Shown one piece after another: positions 32,416 through 44,865 of a DNA stretch of 64,000 bases (within the stretch, counting starts at the first letter, position 1; each line of letters begins with the position of its first letter). The stretch spans positions 4,124,701 through 4,188,700 of the forward strand of contig NC_014228.1 of the NCBI RefSeq assembly GCF_000252955.1. Reading direction: 5' to 3'. The notes beneath the pieces were generated by a model. That model had not been told where the DNA came from, searched no databases, and saw only the letters and a program-made list of their open reading frames with translations. Origin of the DNA: Xenorhabdus nematophila ATCC 19061 (GTDB lineage Bacteria > Pseudomonadota > Gammaproteobacteria > Enterobacterales > Enterobacteriaceae). The position numbers were made by a program, and so were the translations under genes.

Positions 32416-33014
32416 GCTGACTCTCGAAAGAATTCTTCATGCCGGCTTTCCCAGTGATGGCATTCTTCTGGCGTGTTTAAGTTGGTGAAAGCATTGGGAT
32501 CGGGGAAATAGACGGCTTTTGCTTTAATCATCTGCATAAAAAACATGAGCTTTCTGTCCCCCAGTGCGAGATAGCTTTCTAATCGGGGGATCAAACTGCG
32601 GTGCATTAAGGTTAAGGTAGGGTGGGCGCGTTGGCAGTCGTGAGCATAAGCGGCCCAGGCGTGTTGTTTGTAGTGCCACAGTTTTGTCACAAGATCCTCA
32701 GGAAAATCGGGGACATCACAAGGAACAAATACCACCCATTCATGGATGGCCTTTTTCAATACTGTCAGCATACCTGCCAGTGGCCCAGAAAAATCGGTAA
32801 TCATATCCGGTATGATGGGATAGCCGCTCTGCTGATAGATCCCAAAATTGCGATTGGCGTTGATCAACAGTTCATGTACCTGTGGCTGCAATTTCGTGGC
32901 AATGTGCTGGTATAATGGCACGCCATTGCATTGCAGCAATCCTTTGTCATTTCCTCCCATGCGGGTGGATAGCCCACCCGCCAGAATTGCACCACTGATT
33001 TTTGGATGAGTCAT
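32412..33014 (-). CDS. mobA: Molybdenum cofactor guanylyltransferase MobA
   Basis: Attaches GMP to molybdopterin. The nucleotide-binding LAGGLSTRMGGNDKGLL motif, PDMITDFSGPLAGM and the PCDVPDFP metal site are present in a product of 200 residues. I start at the ATG at 33014 (MTHPKISGAILAGG); an upstream in-frame ATG at 33074 would add 20 unrelated residues. Overlaps mobB by 4 bases. yihD, which lies between mobA and srkA in E. coli, is absent. Confidence 0.95.
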   Translation of the reverse strand: MTHPKISGAILAGGLSTRMGGNDKGLLQCNGVPLYQHIATKLQPQVHELLINANRNFGIYQQSGYPIIPDMITDFSGPLAGMLTVLKKAIHEWVVFVPCDVPDFPEDLVTKLWHYKQHAWAAYAHDCQRAHPTLTLMHRSLIPRLESYLALGDRKLMFFMQMIKAKAVYFPDPNAFTNLNTPEECHHWESRHEEFFRESA

Positions 33015-33219
33015 GTTAAACCACCTGATATTGGGCAATAAAATGTTTGGGTAAATGTAACCACAGTGAATCAATATTTAACGATTTTGTGTTGAGGTGG
33101 GAGTATAACTTTACGCTGATTGACAGACCAATTCTTTCTCAGAAGCATTAACCCTGTTAATTTGTATCGTTATTGTGTGCCCGGGATATCATTAAAGATT
33201 GATAAGAGAGAATTGTGTT

Positions 33220-34209
33220 GTGACGGAACCGAAGGCTTTTAATTTCCAAAATATTACACCGGATTTAATCATGGATGCGTTGGTGCAGTCTGGTCTGTAT
33301 ATCAATTCCGGTTTGACTGAACTGAACAGCTATGAGAATCGTGTTTATCAGTTCATGGATGAAGATCGTCAGCGCTATGTTGTTAAGTTTTATCGTCCCT
33401 TGCGTTGGAATCAACAACAAATTCAAGAGGAGCATGATTTTGCGCTGGAATTGCAGCAGGCTGATTTGCCCGTCGCGGCGCCTATGATGTTTGATGGGCA
33501 AACGGTGTTGAATTATGGTGGATTCTTTTTTGCGATTTTCCTAAGTGTGGGGGGACGCCAGTACGAATCAGACAATTTTGATCAGTTAGAAGATGTCGGG
33601 AAATTGTTGGGTAAGATTCATCAAATGGGTCGCAAAAAAACATTTTCTGCTCGCCCGACGCTCAGTCTTGATGAATATTTGTATCAACCGTATCAATATC
33701 TGGCTGAATGTGAACTCATTCCCACCAGACACAAGGGAGCGTTTTTTGCTGCGCTGGATAAATTGAATAAGGCGGTTGCCGTACAGTGGCATGATAATTG
33801 GGAACCTTTACGGCTGCATGGTGATTGCCATGCTGGTAATATCTTGTGGCGTGATGAGGCCTGGTTTGTCGATCTTGATGATGCCCGCAATGGCCCTGCT
33901 GTGCAGGATTTGTGGATGTTACTTAATGGCTCACGGCAAGAACGCCTGATTCAGCTGGATATCGTGCTCGAATCATATAGCCAGTTTATGGATTTTGATC
34001 CAAAGACATTATCGTTGGTTGAACCTTTGCGTGCGATGAGAATGGTCTATTATTTGGCCTGGGTTGCTCGGCGTTGGCAAGATCCTGCTTTTCCCAAAGC
34101 ATTTCCGTGGATGGCCGATAGTGATTTTTGGTTGAAGCAAATAAGTCTTTTTTCTGAGCAAGTTAGGTTGTTACAGGAACCACCTTTACAACTCAATCCA
34201 ATATATTAA
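33220..34209 (+). CDS. srkA: Stress response kinase A (YihE/SrkA)
   Basis: Ser/Thr protein kinase of the APH/choline-kinase fold that counters MazF-mediated death after stress in E. coli. The 329 residues (E. coli 328) have the catalytic loop HGDCHAGN and the metal motif FVDLDDARNGP. The start is GTG 33220 (TEPKAFNFQNITPD follows), with AAGAGAG upstream; this matches the homologue length better than an in-frame TTG at 33199. dsbA follows after 13 bases, as in E. coli. Confidence 0.95.
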   Translation: MTEPKAFNFQNITPDLIMDALVQSGLYINSGLTELNSYENRVYQFMDEDRQRYVVKFYRPLRWNQQQIQEEHDFALELQQADLPVAAPMMFDGQTVLNYGGFFFAIFLSVGGRQYESDNFDQLEDVGKLLGKIHQMGRKKTFSARPTLSLDEYLYQPYQYLAECELIPTRHKGAFFAALDKLNKAVAVQWHDNWEPLRLHGDCHAGNILWRDEAWFVDLDDARNGPAVQDLWMLLNGSRQERLIQLDIVLESYSQFMDFDPKTLSLVEPLRAMRMVYYLAWVARRWQDPAFPKAFPWMADSDFWLKQISLFSEQVRLLQEPPLQLNPIY

Positions 34210-34222
34210 TTTTCTGGAGACC

Positions 34223-34849
34223 ATGATGAAAAAATTTTGGCTGGCATTGGTAGGGACGTTGATGGCATTTAATGTGTCCGCAGCGGGTTTTTCTGAAGGC
34301 AAACAATATGTTGATTTAAAAGATCCGGTTGCGAATCAGCCGCAGGTTGTCGAGTTTTTCTCTTTTTATTGCCCCCATTGTTATCAGTTTGAAAACGTTT
34401 ATCACGTACCTGCTACTGTGGAAAAAAATCTGCCGGCAGGTGTGACGCATGAACGCTATCATGTGAGTTTCCTGGGGCCTTTGGGAGACGCTTTGACCGA
34501 TGCCTGGGCGGTTGCTATCGTCATGAAAATTGAAGATAAAGTCACCCCGATTTTGTTTGACGGTATTCAGAAAACCCGCACTATCAATAGCAAGGATGAT
34601 ATCCGCAATGCGTTTATCAAGGCTGGCGTGACCGGTGAGGATTATGATGCGGCATTGAACAGCTTTATTGTACAATCGGTCGCAGCCAAAGAGCGTCAGG
34701 CAGCCAAAGACTTTGCATTACGTGGTGTTCCGGCCGTTTTTGTTAATGGAAAATATCAGGTTAACAATGGTGGCATTGAGGCGGCTTCAGCGCTGGAGTA
34801 TGGCAAAGGATTCTCTGATGTCGTGAATTATCTGCTGACTAAAAAATAA
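34223..34849 (+). CDS. dsbA: Thiol:disulphide interchange protein DsbA
   Basis: Periplasmic oxidant that donates its disulphide to secreted proteins and is re-oxidised by DsbB. The 208-residue precursor has a signal peptide (MKKFWLALVGTLMAFNVSAA) and a thioredoxin fold with the redox motif FYCPHCYQF. The cis-proline loop RGVPAVFVNG is present. ATG at 34223 or the adjacent 34226. CTGGAGA precedes it; likely co-transcribed with srkA. Confidence 0.96.
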   Translation: MMKKFWLALVGTLMAFNVSAAGFSEGKQYVDLKDPVANQPQVVEFFSFYCPHCYQFENVYHVPATVEKNLPAGVTHERYHVSFLGPLGDALTDAWAVAIVMKIEDKVTPILFDGIQKTRTINSKDDIRNAFIKAGVTGEDYDAALNSFIVQSVAAKERQAAKDFALRGVPAVFVNGKYQVNNGGIEAASALEYGKGFSDVVNYLLTKK

Positions 34850-35233
34850 TCCGGCGGCGTATATTAAGATAAAATAACATAGGTATTGGGCCGGTCGTGA
34901 TAAAGCTGGCACAATACTTGCTGAAAAGCCCCTTTCATAATATAAACTCCGGTTATATCCACAAGTCAGTGATTTTTAAGCAATTGTAATATTTCTTTAA
35001 TATTCCCCGTAATTCATTGATTTTTACCTTCTGTTACTCACTATTTACAGTGATAAACATAAACCTGTTTTATATGCCATTTTTTTGTGCACAAAGTTAT
35101 CCACAGAACATTCATCAGAATATTTGTCAGAAAATGCACGTTATCACGAGAAAATTATCGCAAAATTCGTCTATAACGACACAGTATGGCATTCTATTCT
35201 TTATACATCCCACAGAACGACGAAGAAAATTTT
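34850..35233. promoter_or_regulatory. polA upstream region with a DnaA box
   Basis: 384 bp without a gene. TTATCCACA at 35097-35105 is a perfect strong DnaA-box sequence, and TTGTGCACA at 35085-35093 is a near match. A further partial resemblance, TTATATCCACA, lies near 34953. It may be a DnaA titration or control site for polA. Confidence 0.5.
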
Positions 35234-38026
35234 ATGGCACAGATAGCAGACAATCCCCTGATTTTGGTTGATGGCTCTTCCTACCTTTATCGTGCATACC
35301 ATGCGTTCCCGCCACTGACAAACAGTGCAGGAGAACCAACGGGCGCTATGTATGGCGTGCTGAACATGCTGCGCAGTTTGATCATTCAGTATAAACCCAG
35401 CCATATCGCGGTCGTGTTTGATGCCAAGGGGAAAACGTTCCGTGATGAGTTATTTGCGGAATATAAATCTCATCGTCCTCCGATGCCGGATGATTTACGT
35501 GCCCAGATTGAACCGCTGCATAAGATGGTCGCGGCAATGGGCTTGCCCATTCTGGTCATATCGGGCGTTGAAGCGGATGATGTCATTGGCACATTGGCAT
35601 TGCAGGCTGAAAAAGAGGGCCGTTCTGTGCTGATCAGTACCGGCGATAAAGATATGGCTCAATTGGTCACACCGAATATTACCCTGATTAATACGATGAC
35701 CAATACCATATTGGGGCCGGAAGAAGTCATTGAAAAATATGGTGTTCCCTCTGAATTGATCATCGACTTTCTGGCCCTGATGGGAGACTCTTCCGATAAC
35801 ATTCCTGGTGTACCAGGCGTTGGTGAGAAAACGGCTTTGGGATTATTGCAGGGGATTGGTGGATTGGATGCCATTTATGCCAGACTTGATGACATTGCGA
35901 CATTGAGTTTCCGTGGTGCTAAAACGCTGGGCGGAAAAATGGAGCAGCATAAAGAAGTGGCTTATCTTTCCTATCAGCTTGCGACGATTAAAACTGACGT
36001 TGAGTTGGATAAACACTGTATCGAGCTTTCCGTTGTACCACCCGATGCGGATGAATTGCTGGCACTGTTCAGTCATTATGAATTTAAGCGCTGGATCAAT
36101 GATGTGCAGAATGGAACCTGGCTGGAAGGCAATGGTCAGAAGACGGTCTCCGGTAGTGCTAAACCAGCATTAGCAGTGCCAAACTCAACCACTGTTAAAA
36201 TTTCACCGGAAAGTTACCAAACCATCCTTGAACGTCAGTCGCTTGAGGCGTGGATTGAGAAGCTGAAGCACGCCCCGGCATTTTCCTTTGATACTGAAAC
36301 TGATGGTCTTGACACGCTGACAGCCAATTTGGTGGGGATGTCTTTTGCCATTGCAGCCGGTGAGTCAGAGGTTGAAGCGGCTTATCTGCCGTTGGCACAT
36401 GATTATCTGGATGCGCCACAGCAACTGGATCTGCATGAAGTGCTCACAGCATTAAAACCGTTGCTCGAAGATGCGAACCTGCCAAAAATTGGTCAGAACC
36501 TGAAATTTGACCGTGGTGTTCTGGCGCGTTATGACGTTGTGTTGGAGGGGATTGTTTTTGATACCATGCTGGAGTCGTATGTACTGAACAGCGTCGCGGG
36601 ACGGCATGATATGGATAGTCTGGCAGAACGCCATCTAAGCTATAAAACCACGACATTTGAAGACATTGCGGGCAAAGGCAAAAAGCAGCTGACTTTCAAT
36701 CAAATTCCGTTGGAGGAAGCCGCAAAATACGCAGCAGAAGATGCCGATGTGACTTTGCGATTGCATCAGGCAATGTATCCTCAGTTAGCAAGTGCAGAAG
36801 TGCTGAAAAAAGTGTTTCAGAAAATTGAAATGCCATTAGTGCCCGTGCTTTCCCGTATGGAAAGAACCGGTGTATTGATCGATGCCCGGACACTGGCCGA
36901 GCATTCACGGGAAATCACAGTACGTCTGGATGAATTGGAAAAATCCGCTTACGCGTTGGCGGACGAAGAGTTCAATCTGGCTTCGCCAAAGCAGCTCCAA
37001 GTGATTTTGTTTGAAAAAATGAAGTTGCCTGTCCTGAAAAAGACCCCGAATGGTGCGCCATCGACAAACGAAGAAGTGTTGGAGGAACTGGCAGAAAATC
37101 ATGAATTGCCACGGGTGATTCTGGAGCATCGTGGTCTGGCAAAATTGAAATCCACCTATACCGATAAGTTGCCCCAGATGGTGAATCCTCTGACGAACCG
37201 TGTTCATACGTCTTATCATCAGGCGGTGACGGCAACCGGGCGCCTTTCTTCCCGTGATCCAAACCTGCAAAACATTCCTGTTCGTAATGAAGAGGGGAGA
37301 CGTATTCGTCAGGCATTTATTGCGCCGACAGGTTATCGCATTATGGCGGCGGACTATTCGCAGATCGAATTGCGGATTATGGCGCATCTGTCACAGGACA
37401 AAGGGCTGCTGGCTGCGTTCGCACAGGGCAAGGATATTCATCGGGCCACTGCGGCAGAAGTATTTGGTGTGCCACTGGAACACGTCACTGGCGAACAACG
37501 CCGCAGCGCGAAGGCGATTAACTTTGGTCTGATTTATGGAATGAGTGCTTTTGGTTTATCTCGCCAGTTAGGCATTCCGCGTGGTGAAGCGCAACGTTAT
37601 ATGGATCTCTATTTTGAGCGCTATCCGGGGGTGTTGAATTACATGGAACGTACACGTCAGCAAGCTGCTGAACATGGATTTGTTGAAACCCTGGAAGGGC
37701 GCCGGTTGTATTTGCCGGAGATCAAATCACGGAATGCCATGCGCCGTAAGGCTTCAGAACGTGAAGCGATTAATGCCCCGATGCAGGGCACGGCGGCGGA
37801 TATCATCAAATTGGCCATGATTGCGGTGGATGATTGGATCGTCAGCGAAAAACCCAATGTACGCATGATCATGCAGGTTCACGATGAATTGGTGTTTGAG
37901 GTACATGAATCCGAATTGGCGATGGCAGAGCAAAAAATCAGGGCGTTGATGGAACAAAGTATGCTGCTTGATGTGCCATTAAAAGTCGATGTTGGGATTG
38001 GTGACAATTGGGATCAGGCACATTGA
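35234..38026 (+). CDS. polA: DNA polymerase I
   Basis: Repair and Okazaki-fragment processing polymerase. The 930 residues (E. coli 928) comprise an N-terminal 5' nuclease ([43 protein letters not shown]), a 3'-5' exonuclease domain ([12 protein letters not shown]) and a family-A polymerase domain (DYSQIELRI motif A, the O-helix region [23 protein letters not shown] motif C). The ATG at 35234 gives the family N-terminus; an in-frame ATG at 35186 adds 16 unrelated residues. Confidence 0.98.
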   Translation: MAQIADNPLILVDGSSYLYRAYHAFPPLTNSAGEPTGAMYGVLNMLRSLIIQYKPSHIAVVFDAKGKTFRDELFAEYKSHRPPMPDDLRAQIEPLHKMVAAMGLPILVISGVEADDVIGTLALQAEKEGRSVLISTGDKDMAQLVTPNITLINTMTNTILGPEEVIEKYGVPSELIIDFLALMGDSSDNIPGVPGVGEKTALGLLQGIGGLDAIYARLDDIATLSFRGAKTLGGKMEQHKEVAYLSYQLATIKTDVELDKHCIELSVVPPDADELLALFSHYEFKRWINDVQNGTWLEGNGQKTVSGSAKPALAVPNSTTVKISPESYQTILERQSLEAWIEKLKHAPAFSFDTETDGLDTLTANLVGMSFAIAAGESEVEAAYLPLAHDYLDAPQQLDLHEVLTALKPLLEDANLPKIGQNLKFDRGVLARYDVVLEGIVFDTMLESYVLNSVAGRHDMDSLAERHLSYKTTTFEDIAGKGKKQLTFNQIPLEEAAKYAAEDADVTLRLHQAMYPQLASAEVLKKVFQKIEMPLVPVLSRMERTGVLIDARTLAEHSREITVRLDELEKSAYALADEEFNLASPKQLQVILFEKMKLPVLKKTPNGAPSTNEEVLEELAENHELPRVILEHRGLAKLKSTYTDKLPQMVNPLTNRVHTSYHQAVTATGRLSSRDPNLQNIPVRNEEGRRIRQAFIAPTGYRIMAADYSQIELRIMAHLSQDKGLLAAFAQGKDIHRATAAEVFGVPLEHVTGEQRRSAKAINFGLIYGMSAFGLSRQLGIPRGEAQRYMDLYFERYPGVLNYMERTRQQAAEHGFVETLEGRRLYLPEIKSRNAMRRKASEREAINAPMQGTAADIIKLAMIAVDDWIVSEKPNVRMIMQVHDELVFEVHESELAMAEQKIRALMEQSMLLDVPLKVDVGIGDNWDQAH

Positions 38027-38080
38027 TAAATCGCCGGGACACGATTTGAGCAGTCAAAAACTTACCAACGAAATCAGAGA

Positions 38081-38107
38081 GCCGCAAAAATGCGGTTCTT
38101 TTTTTAT
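38081..38107 (+). terminator. polA terminator
   Basis: GAGCCGCA / TGCGGTTC stem (one G-U pair) with a short A-rich loop and TTTTTTTA directly after it, 55 bases beyond the polA stop. Confidence 0.8.
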
Positions 38108-38361
38108 TGAATGATTTTTATGGGATCGCCACTGAATGAACCGACTATAGTCATCTCTGGTACCTCGCGAAGAGGCTTGTGACAACAATTTGAGTGAGGT
38201 TTGAATTAGATCTAGATCTCATTAATATGTAATTAAACTACATTAAAGCGGGTTGTATAACCTGATTTCATTAAATAATAGCGGCTGAATCGAGGTAGTT
38301 GATGAAAATTAATTACAAAAAATTCTTTTTTTGATGGAAAGAATAGGGTAAAGTTGCCGGC

Positions 38362-38471
38362 GTAGGGTACAGAGGTAAGATGTTCTATCTTTCAGACCTT
38401 TTACTTCACGTAATCGGATTTAGCTGAATATTAGCTGCCCCAGTCATATTTTTTGACTGGGGCGTTTTTTT
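38362..38471 (+). ncRNA. spf: Spot 42 RNA
   Basis: A roughly 110-nt Hfq-dependent small RNA that represses central-metabolism and sugar-uptake genes when CRP activity falls. The 5' half, GTAGGGTACAGAGGTAAG onward through the ACCTTTTACTTCACG region, matches E. coli Spot 42 almost base for base from memory. Divergence is seen only near GGATTTAGCTGAATATTAGC. The 3' end is the GCCCCAGTCA / TGACTGGGGC hairpin with a U-run. Location between polA and engB is the conserved one. Confidence 0.95.
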
Positions 38472-38573
38472 ATGTCTGATTGATGTTCTTCATATTTCAA
38501 TTTGCCGCCAAGAAAGCAGCAAATTGAAATTTATTGGGGAAAGAAGACAGGATGTGATGAACACAGCCGGATA

Positions 38574-39203
38574 TTATTCTGCCTCAGGTTCAACCGCAGG
38601 CTGGTTGAACCAAAGATCCAGTTTCTGCTCGAGTTTATCAATGCCAAGTTTTTTCAGGGAAGAGAAATATTCAACCTGAACATCACCATCCAGCTTTGCC
38701 AATTCCTCACGCACTTTCGCCAGTTGGCTCTTGCGTGCGCCGGATGCCAGTTTATCGGCTTTAGTCAGCAATACCATGACCGGTACCTGCATGACGACAG
38801 CCCACTCGATCATCTGCATATCCAGATCTTTCAGCGGATGACGAATATCCATCAGCACCACCAAGCCTAACAGGCATTCACGCTTCTGGAGATATTCTCC
38901 TAAAGCTTTCTGCCACTTGCGCTTCATTTCTTCTGGGACTTCCGCGTAGCCATAACCCGGCAAATCGACCAGACGAATACCGTCTTCCACTTCGAACAGG
39001 TTGATTAACTGAGTACGTCCCGGCGTTTTACTGGTACGTGCCAGACTCTTTTGGCGCGTCAGCGCATTCAGAGCACTGGATTTACCTGCATTTGACCGAC
39101 CGGCAAACGCGACCTCAATGCCCACATCTTGAGGCAGGTGGCGAATGTCAGGTGCACTCGTGACAAAGTGGGTCATGTGATAGTTGTATTTTTTGATGGT
39201 CAA
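38574..39203 (-). CDS. engB: Ribosome biogenesis GTP-binding protein EngB/YihA
   Basis: Essential small GTPase acting in 50S assembly. The 209 residues contain G1 (GRSNAGKSS), the G2 region (KTPGRTQ), G3 (DLPGYGYAE), G4 (LTKADKL) and G5 (SSLKK). The N-terminus [24 protein letters not shown] matches the E. coli homologue and supports the first ATG. Convergent with spf, as in E. coli. Its upstream neighbour here is ppiA, which differs from the E. coli order. Confidence 0.96.
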   Translation of the reverse strand: MTIKKYNYHMTHFVTSAPDIRHLPQDVGIEVAFAGRSNAGKSSALNALTRQKSLARTSKTPGRTQLINLFEVEDGIRLVDLPGYGYAEVPEEMKRKWQKALGEYLQKRECLLGLVVLMDIRHPLKDLDMQMIEWAVVMQVPVMVLLTKADKLASGARKSQLAKVREELAKLDGDVQVEYFSSLKKLGIDKLEQKLDLWFNQPAVEPEAE

Positions 39204-39641
39204 AATGATTATCTCCCAGAGGAATACGCAAAAATAGCGCGGTGATTATAGCGAGAGCGACGGCTTGTGGACAGGTGTAACTTGATCTCGGCACAATACT
39301 GTCATTGATCCTGACATTTATGATTGCTGGAGTGCCAGATACGCCATCGGGGAAAATAACCCGTGGACTTTCTTTAATATCATTGAAATATACCGATATT
39401 GAGGCGATCCAATATTAAATCCCTTTATTGTGGAAAGCCTATCAATATGGAGTCTATTCTTAACATAAGGCTTGGCAAAATATGCGAATATACAAGCCAT
39501 ATAGATAGATTTTATTTTTATTCACCTAAAATACTCGTAAATGTAGGTAAATCTTTGGAACTTATCCCTATAGGGAATTACACTTAATGAGTTTTGTTGT
39601 TATGAGTTTTATTATTGACCTCAAAAATAAAGGAACCATCA
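39204..39641. other. engB-ppiA divergent intergenic region
   Basis: About 440 bp with promoters for both divergent genes but no convincing gene; short frames here look random. This marks a break in E. coli-like gene order (engB side against the ppiA-crp block). Confidence 0.5.
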
Positions 39642-40208
39642 ATGTTTAAACGTATTTTTGTGTCACTTATGGCTGTATGTGCTATCGGTGCGATAGCTAC
39701 CCCTGTATTGGCTGCTGAAACTCACGTAAAGCTGATGACATCAGCGGGAGAAATCGAACTTGAGTTGGACAGCAATAAGGCACCAATTACCACCAAAAAT
39801 TTCGTTGAATATGTGAATGAGGGGTTTTATAACAACACCATTTTTCATCGTGTGATCCCAGGCTTCATGATTCAGGGTGGTGGTTTTACAAAAGATATGA
39901 AGCAAAAACCCACAAGGGACCCAATCAAGAACGAAGCGGATAATGGTTTGCGTAATCTTCGTGGCACGATCGCGATGGCGCGTACCGCTGATAAAGACAG
40001 TGCCACCAGCCAGTTTTTTATTAACGTAACCGATAATGCTTTCCTTGACCATGGTCAGCGTGATTTTGGTTATGCCGTCTTCGGCAAAGTGGTAAAAGGC
40101 ATGGATGTGGTTGATAAAATTTCTCAGGTCAAAACAGAAAATGTTGGCCCTTATCAAAATGTACCAGTGAAACCAATTGTGATTTTGTCAGCCAAGATCG
40201 AACCTTAA
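39642..40208 (+). CDS. ppiA: Peptidyl-prolyl cis-trans isomerase A, periplasmic
   Basis: Cyclophilin-type prolyl isomerase. The 188-residue precursor has a signal peptide ([16 protein letters not shown] ... VLAAE). The cyclophilin core includes [33 protein letters not shown] and [11 protein letters not shown]. The ATG at 39642 has AAAGGA upstream and gives the E. coli-like N-terminus. Confidence 0.95.
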   Translation: MFKRIFVSLMAVCAIGAIATPVLAAETHVKLMTSAGEIELELDSNKAPITTKNFVEYVNEGFYNNTIFHRVIPGFMIQGGGFTKDMKQKPTRDPIKNEADNGLRNLRGTIAMARTADKDSATSQFFINVTDNAFLDHGQRDFGYAVFGKVVKGMDVVDKISQVKTENVGPYQNVPVKPIVILSAKIEP

Positions 40209-40233
40209 TCGTTTCATATAATCCTGCACCTCT

Positions 40234-40296
40234 CAAGTTGCTGCTTTGTTGGCTATGCTACTGGGATTGGCGTTTTTGCTGCCATGCTGCAACTTG
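40234..40296. repeat. Small intergenic inverted repeat
   Basis: CAAGTTGCTGC (40234-40244) and GCTGCAACTTG (40286-40296) form an 11-bp inverted repeat with one mismatch around a 41-bp interior, between ppiA and pabA. It is too long-looped for a simple terminator. It may be a dispersed repeat unit; I could not confirm other copies in the window. Confidence 0.4.
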
Positions 40297-40532
40297 AAAT
40301 TGATCAGGGATTGGCTATAAGTAAATATCCGGATAATCGCGTCTGGTTATTCGAGTTGCCCCTTTTTCTCCGAGCTTCCCTTCTCTGTCGCTACTATTTT
40401 AACAGTGCTTCTGTGGTATGATGAGTTGCTGTTGATGGTGTTTTACCTGATTTTACCGTAATACAGAATGCGTAATATCCCTATGGGGATAGGGCAACTT
40501 ATACAACTATAAAATCAGTAGGATCTACTCCT

Positions 40533-41108
40533 ATGTTATTAATAATAGATAATTACGACTCTTTTACATTCAATTTATATCAATATTTTTGTGAATTAGG
40601 GACAGAGGTCTTAGTAAAGCGTAATAATGAGTTGCAGCTTGAAGATATTGAACAGCTGTCACCCACGCATCTGGTGATTTCACCAGGGCCTTGTACGCCA
40701 AATGAAGCAGGGATTTCGCTGGAAGCGATTTCGCATTTTGCCGGTAAATTACCCATTCTCGGTGTGTGCCTGGGGCATCAGGCGATAGGGCAAGCTTTTG
40801 GTGCGAGTATCGTCAAAGCCCGTGAAGTGATGCATGGAAAGACCAGTTTGCTCCATCATTGCCAACAAGGCGTATTTAAGGGACTGGATCACCCACTGAC
40901 GGTCACGCGGTATCATTCTTTGGTCATTGCCGCTGAAACCCTCCCCGCATCATTTGAAGTGACGGCATGGAGCCAACGTGATGGCAATGTGGATGAAATT
41001 ATGGGAATACGCCACCGGACTTTGCCACTGGAAGGTGTGCAATTTCACCCAGAAAGCATTCTCAGTGAACAAGGGCATGAGTTGTTGAATAATTTCCTCA
41101 AATATTAG
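40533..41108 (+). CDS. pabA: Aminodeoxychorismate synthase glutaminase component
   Basis: Supplies ammonia from glutamine to PabB for 4-amino-4-deoxychorismate (folate) synthesis. The 191-residue class-I glutamine amidotransferase has [12 protein letters not shown], the oxyanion strand [11 protein letters not shown], the nucleophile Cys in [14 protein letters not shown] and the catalytic His/Glu in VQFHPESIL. It precedes argD, as in E. coli. Confidence 0.95.
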   Translation: MLLIIDNYDSFTFNLYQYFCELGTEVLVKRNNELQLEDIEQLSPTHLVISPGPCTPNEAGISLEAISHFAGKLPILGVCLGHQAIGQAFGASIVKAREVMHGKTSLLHHCQQGVFKGLDHPLTVTRYHSLVIAAETLPASFEVTAWSQRDGNVDEIMGIRHRTLPLEGVQFHPESILSEQGHELLNNFLKY

Positions 41109-41113
41109 TCTGA

Positions 41114-42460
<1,347 letters not shown>

Positions 42461-42547
42461 ATGCGCTGACAGCCAAATCAGACCATGACCAGGAAGCCAG
42501 TGCGGAATCGAATCACCTCAGATTACACTGGCTTGGTTTTTCAGGAA

Positions 42548-43180
42548 CTAGCGAGTTCCATAAACGACAATGGTTTTACCGTGCGCGGAGATCAGATTTT
42601 GATCTTCCAGCATTTTCAGAATACGACCTACTGTTTCACGGGAGCAACCCACAATTTGCCCGATCTCCTGACGAGTGATTTTGATTTGCATACCATCAGG
42701 GTGAGTCATGGCATCAGGTTGTTTCGCCAGATTGAGTAATGTTTGGGCGATACGGCCTGTAACGTCCAGAAAGGCTAAGTTACCTACTTTTTCGGAAGTT
42801 GTTTGCAGGCGATTTGCCATCTGAGCGGATAAGCGCATCAGAATGTCAGGGTTAACCTGAATTAACTGGCGAAATTTCTTGTATGAAATTTCAGCCACTT
42901 CACAGGCACTTTTAGCACGTACCCATGCTGTACGTTCTTGCCCCTCTTCAAACAATCCAAGTTCACCAATGAAATCTCCCTGATTTAAGTAAGAGAGGAT
43001 CATTTCTTTACCTTCTTCATCTTTTATTAGAACAGCAACTGAACCTTTAACGATATAGTAAAGCGTTTCTGCTTTCTCGCCTTGATGAATAAGCGTGCTC
43101 TTGGATGGATATTTGTGAATATGGCAGTGTGACAAAAACCATTCAAGAGTAGGGTCTGTTTGTGGCTTGCCGAGAACCAT
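42548..43180 (-). CDS. crp: cAMP receptor protein (catabolite activator)
   Basis: Global cAMP-dependent regulator. The 210 residues are almost identical to E. coli CRP. The cAMP pocket [18 protein letters not shown] has the conserved Glu/Arg/Thr contacts, and the recognition helix region [16 protein letters not shown] and ending VVYGTR are present. It presumably acts at the CRP-like sites between malE and malK and at spf. Convergent with argD. Confidence 0.98.
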   Translation of the reverse strand: MVLGKPQTDPTLEWFLSHCHIHKYPSKSTLIHQGEKAETLYYIVKGSVAVLIKDEEGKEMILSYLNQGDFIGELGLFEEGQERTAWVRAKSACEVAEISYKKFRQLIQVNPDILMRLSAQMANRLQTTSEKVGNLAFLDVTGRIAQTLLNLAKQPDAMTHPDGMQIKITRQEIGQIVGCSRETVGRILKMLEDQNLISAHGKTIVVYGTR

Positions 43181-43698
43181 TCGCTTTATCCTCTGTTGTT
43201 ATTTCCGCCTTTATGATGTGAGAAACAGGTGATTTCTCTTAAGGCTAGTTTTATAAAGTCAATAGATTAACATATTAACTTGCTGAAAAACTGACAAACG
43301 AGAATTTTATATGGATAATAAAAATTTCAATAACAGGTGTATTGATTTTAATCCATATACCTTGCCAGTCTCGCTTGTAACCTTGTTTGTAACACAGGAA
43401 AACTTTTCTATCTTCTCTTGTATCGCTTCAGCATATTAGACTGGCTGACAGATTACCAACAATTAGCATGAAGAAGCGATTTTATTGATTTTGTGTTTAT
43501 GATAACGAAAAATAATTTTTGATACAGCGTCTGTTAAGGAAGCGCTTTATGTTGTTTTTGTCTGTTTTAGCTTCTTCGCGGTGATGTTTTCTATCAATTG
43601 CGTTATTGCTTGCTATAAAAATCGCATATCTTTTCAAGCAAAATAGGCAGCATTATTTTTTTGTTATCTGTTTTATTAAAAATAAGATGAAACTCAGG
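43181..43698. other. crp upstream region
   Basis: About 520 bp, AT-rich, holding the crp promoter and the downstream end of prkB. yhfA, present here in E. coli, is absent, and no other gene is seen. Confidence 0.5.
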
Positions 43699-44568
43699 TT
43701 ATGAGATCTTTTTACCTTCTAATAATTGCTTAACAAGCGGAGCCATAATTAATTCCATGGCCAGTCCCATTTTTCCGCCCGGTACAACGATTGTATTTAT
43801 GCCGGAGATAAATGATCCCTGAAGCATTGCCAATAAATAGGGAAAATCAATTTGGGCTAAGCCCCGGAAGCGAATCACGATAAAACTTTCATCCAACGAG
43901 GGAATCGCTTTGGCAGAAAAAGGATTAGAGGTATCGACAGTAGGAACACGTTGGAAGTTGATGTGAGTACGTGAAAATTGAGGAGTGATATAGCGGATGT
44001 AGTCGTCCATTGAGCGAACAACGGAATCCATGACCGCTTCCCGGGAATGCCCCCGTTCGCCGGTATCACGGATGAGTTTTTGTATCCACTCCAGGTTAAC
44101 GATAGGGACAACACCAACCAGCAAATCAACATGGCTGGCAACATTATGTTGTGGAGTGACAACGCCGCCATGTAGCCCTTCATAGAACAAAATGTCTGTA
44201 TTTGACGGCAGTGGTTCCCAGGGCGTGAAAGTACCTGGTACTTGATTGTAAGGTACGGCTTCATCATAGGTATGGAGATACTTTCGGCTGCGGCCGCTCC
44301 CGGTTTCCCCGTAGTCAAAAAATGTTTTTTCCAGCATTCTGAAATCATTGGCGGCTGGCCCAAAATAGCTGATATGCCTGCCCTGTTCTTTGGCTTTTCG
44401 GATCTCAGCATCCATTTCTGGGCGCGTATAACGATGAAAACTATCTCCTTCAATGAGAGCAGCGGTAGCCCCCAATTTCTGGAAAATCTTGCGAAAGGCG
44501 ACACTGGTGGTGGTGGTACCTGCTCCACTGGAGCCAGTAATTGCAATAACAGGGTGTTTGGTGGACAT
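43699..44568 (-). CDS. prkB: Phosphoribulokinase-like protein PrkB
   Basis: Homologue of the E. coli PrkB/YhfF-locus kinase, a P-loop protein of the PRK/uridine-kinase family whose physiological substrate is not settled. The 289 residues have Walker A GSSGAGTTTTS, YEGLHGG and the IRDTGERGHSREAV segment typical of this family. Start ATG 44568 (MSTKHPVIAITG); an upstream in-frame GTG adds 6 residues. It lies downstream of yheT-yheU, as in E. coli. Confidence 0.93.
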   Translation of the reverse strand: MSTKHPVIAITGSSGAGTTTTSVAFRKIFQKLGATAALIEGDSFHRYTRPEMDAEIRKAKEQGRHISYFGPAANDFRMLEKTFFDYGETGSGRSRKYLHTYDEAVPYNQVPGTFTPWEPLPSNTDILFYEGLHGGVVTPQHNVASHVDLLVGVVPIVNLEWIQKLIRDTGERGHSREAVMDSVVRSMDDYIRYITPQFSRTHINFQRVPTVDTSNPFSAKAIPSLDESFIVIRFRGLAQIDFPYLLAMLQGSFISGINTIVVPGGKMGLAMELIMAPLVKQLLEGKKIS

Positions 44569-44646
44569 TAACAGACTCCTTACCAATAAAAATAGGGTTG
44601 CCTTTCGTTCAATCAGTCATTCTGGGTCATAAAAACAAACCGGACT

Positions 44647-44865
44647 TTATGGACGGAACATCTCTTTAGGCAAGATATTGACGGTTTCATGTAATTCAGA
44701 CCATACCAGCAGAACCTCACCCCGTTCAAGTTGACGTTTAACGTCCTGTACTTTTTGTTCAAGTGTTTTTTCTTGTTCACCGTAATCAGTCCCTTCACGC
44801 AAAACAAAACTTTCAATCAGGTTGAGTAGCGTATCGGGTTCAATTTGCTGCCAGGGGATCATCAT
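44647..44865 (-). CDS. yheU: Conserved small protein YheU
   Basis: A 72-residue UPF0270-type protein ([23 protein letters not shown] ...) of unknown function, located after yheT as in E. coli. Its ATG overlaps the yheT stop by one base (TAATG), so the two are translationally coupled. A longer in-frame opening to 44916 lies within yheT and is rejected. Confidence 0.92.
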   Translation of the reverse strand: MMIPWQQIEPDTLLNLIESFVLREGTDYGEQEKTLEQKVQDVKRQLERGEVLLVWSELHETVNILPKEMFRP

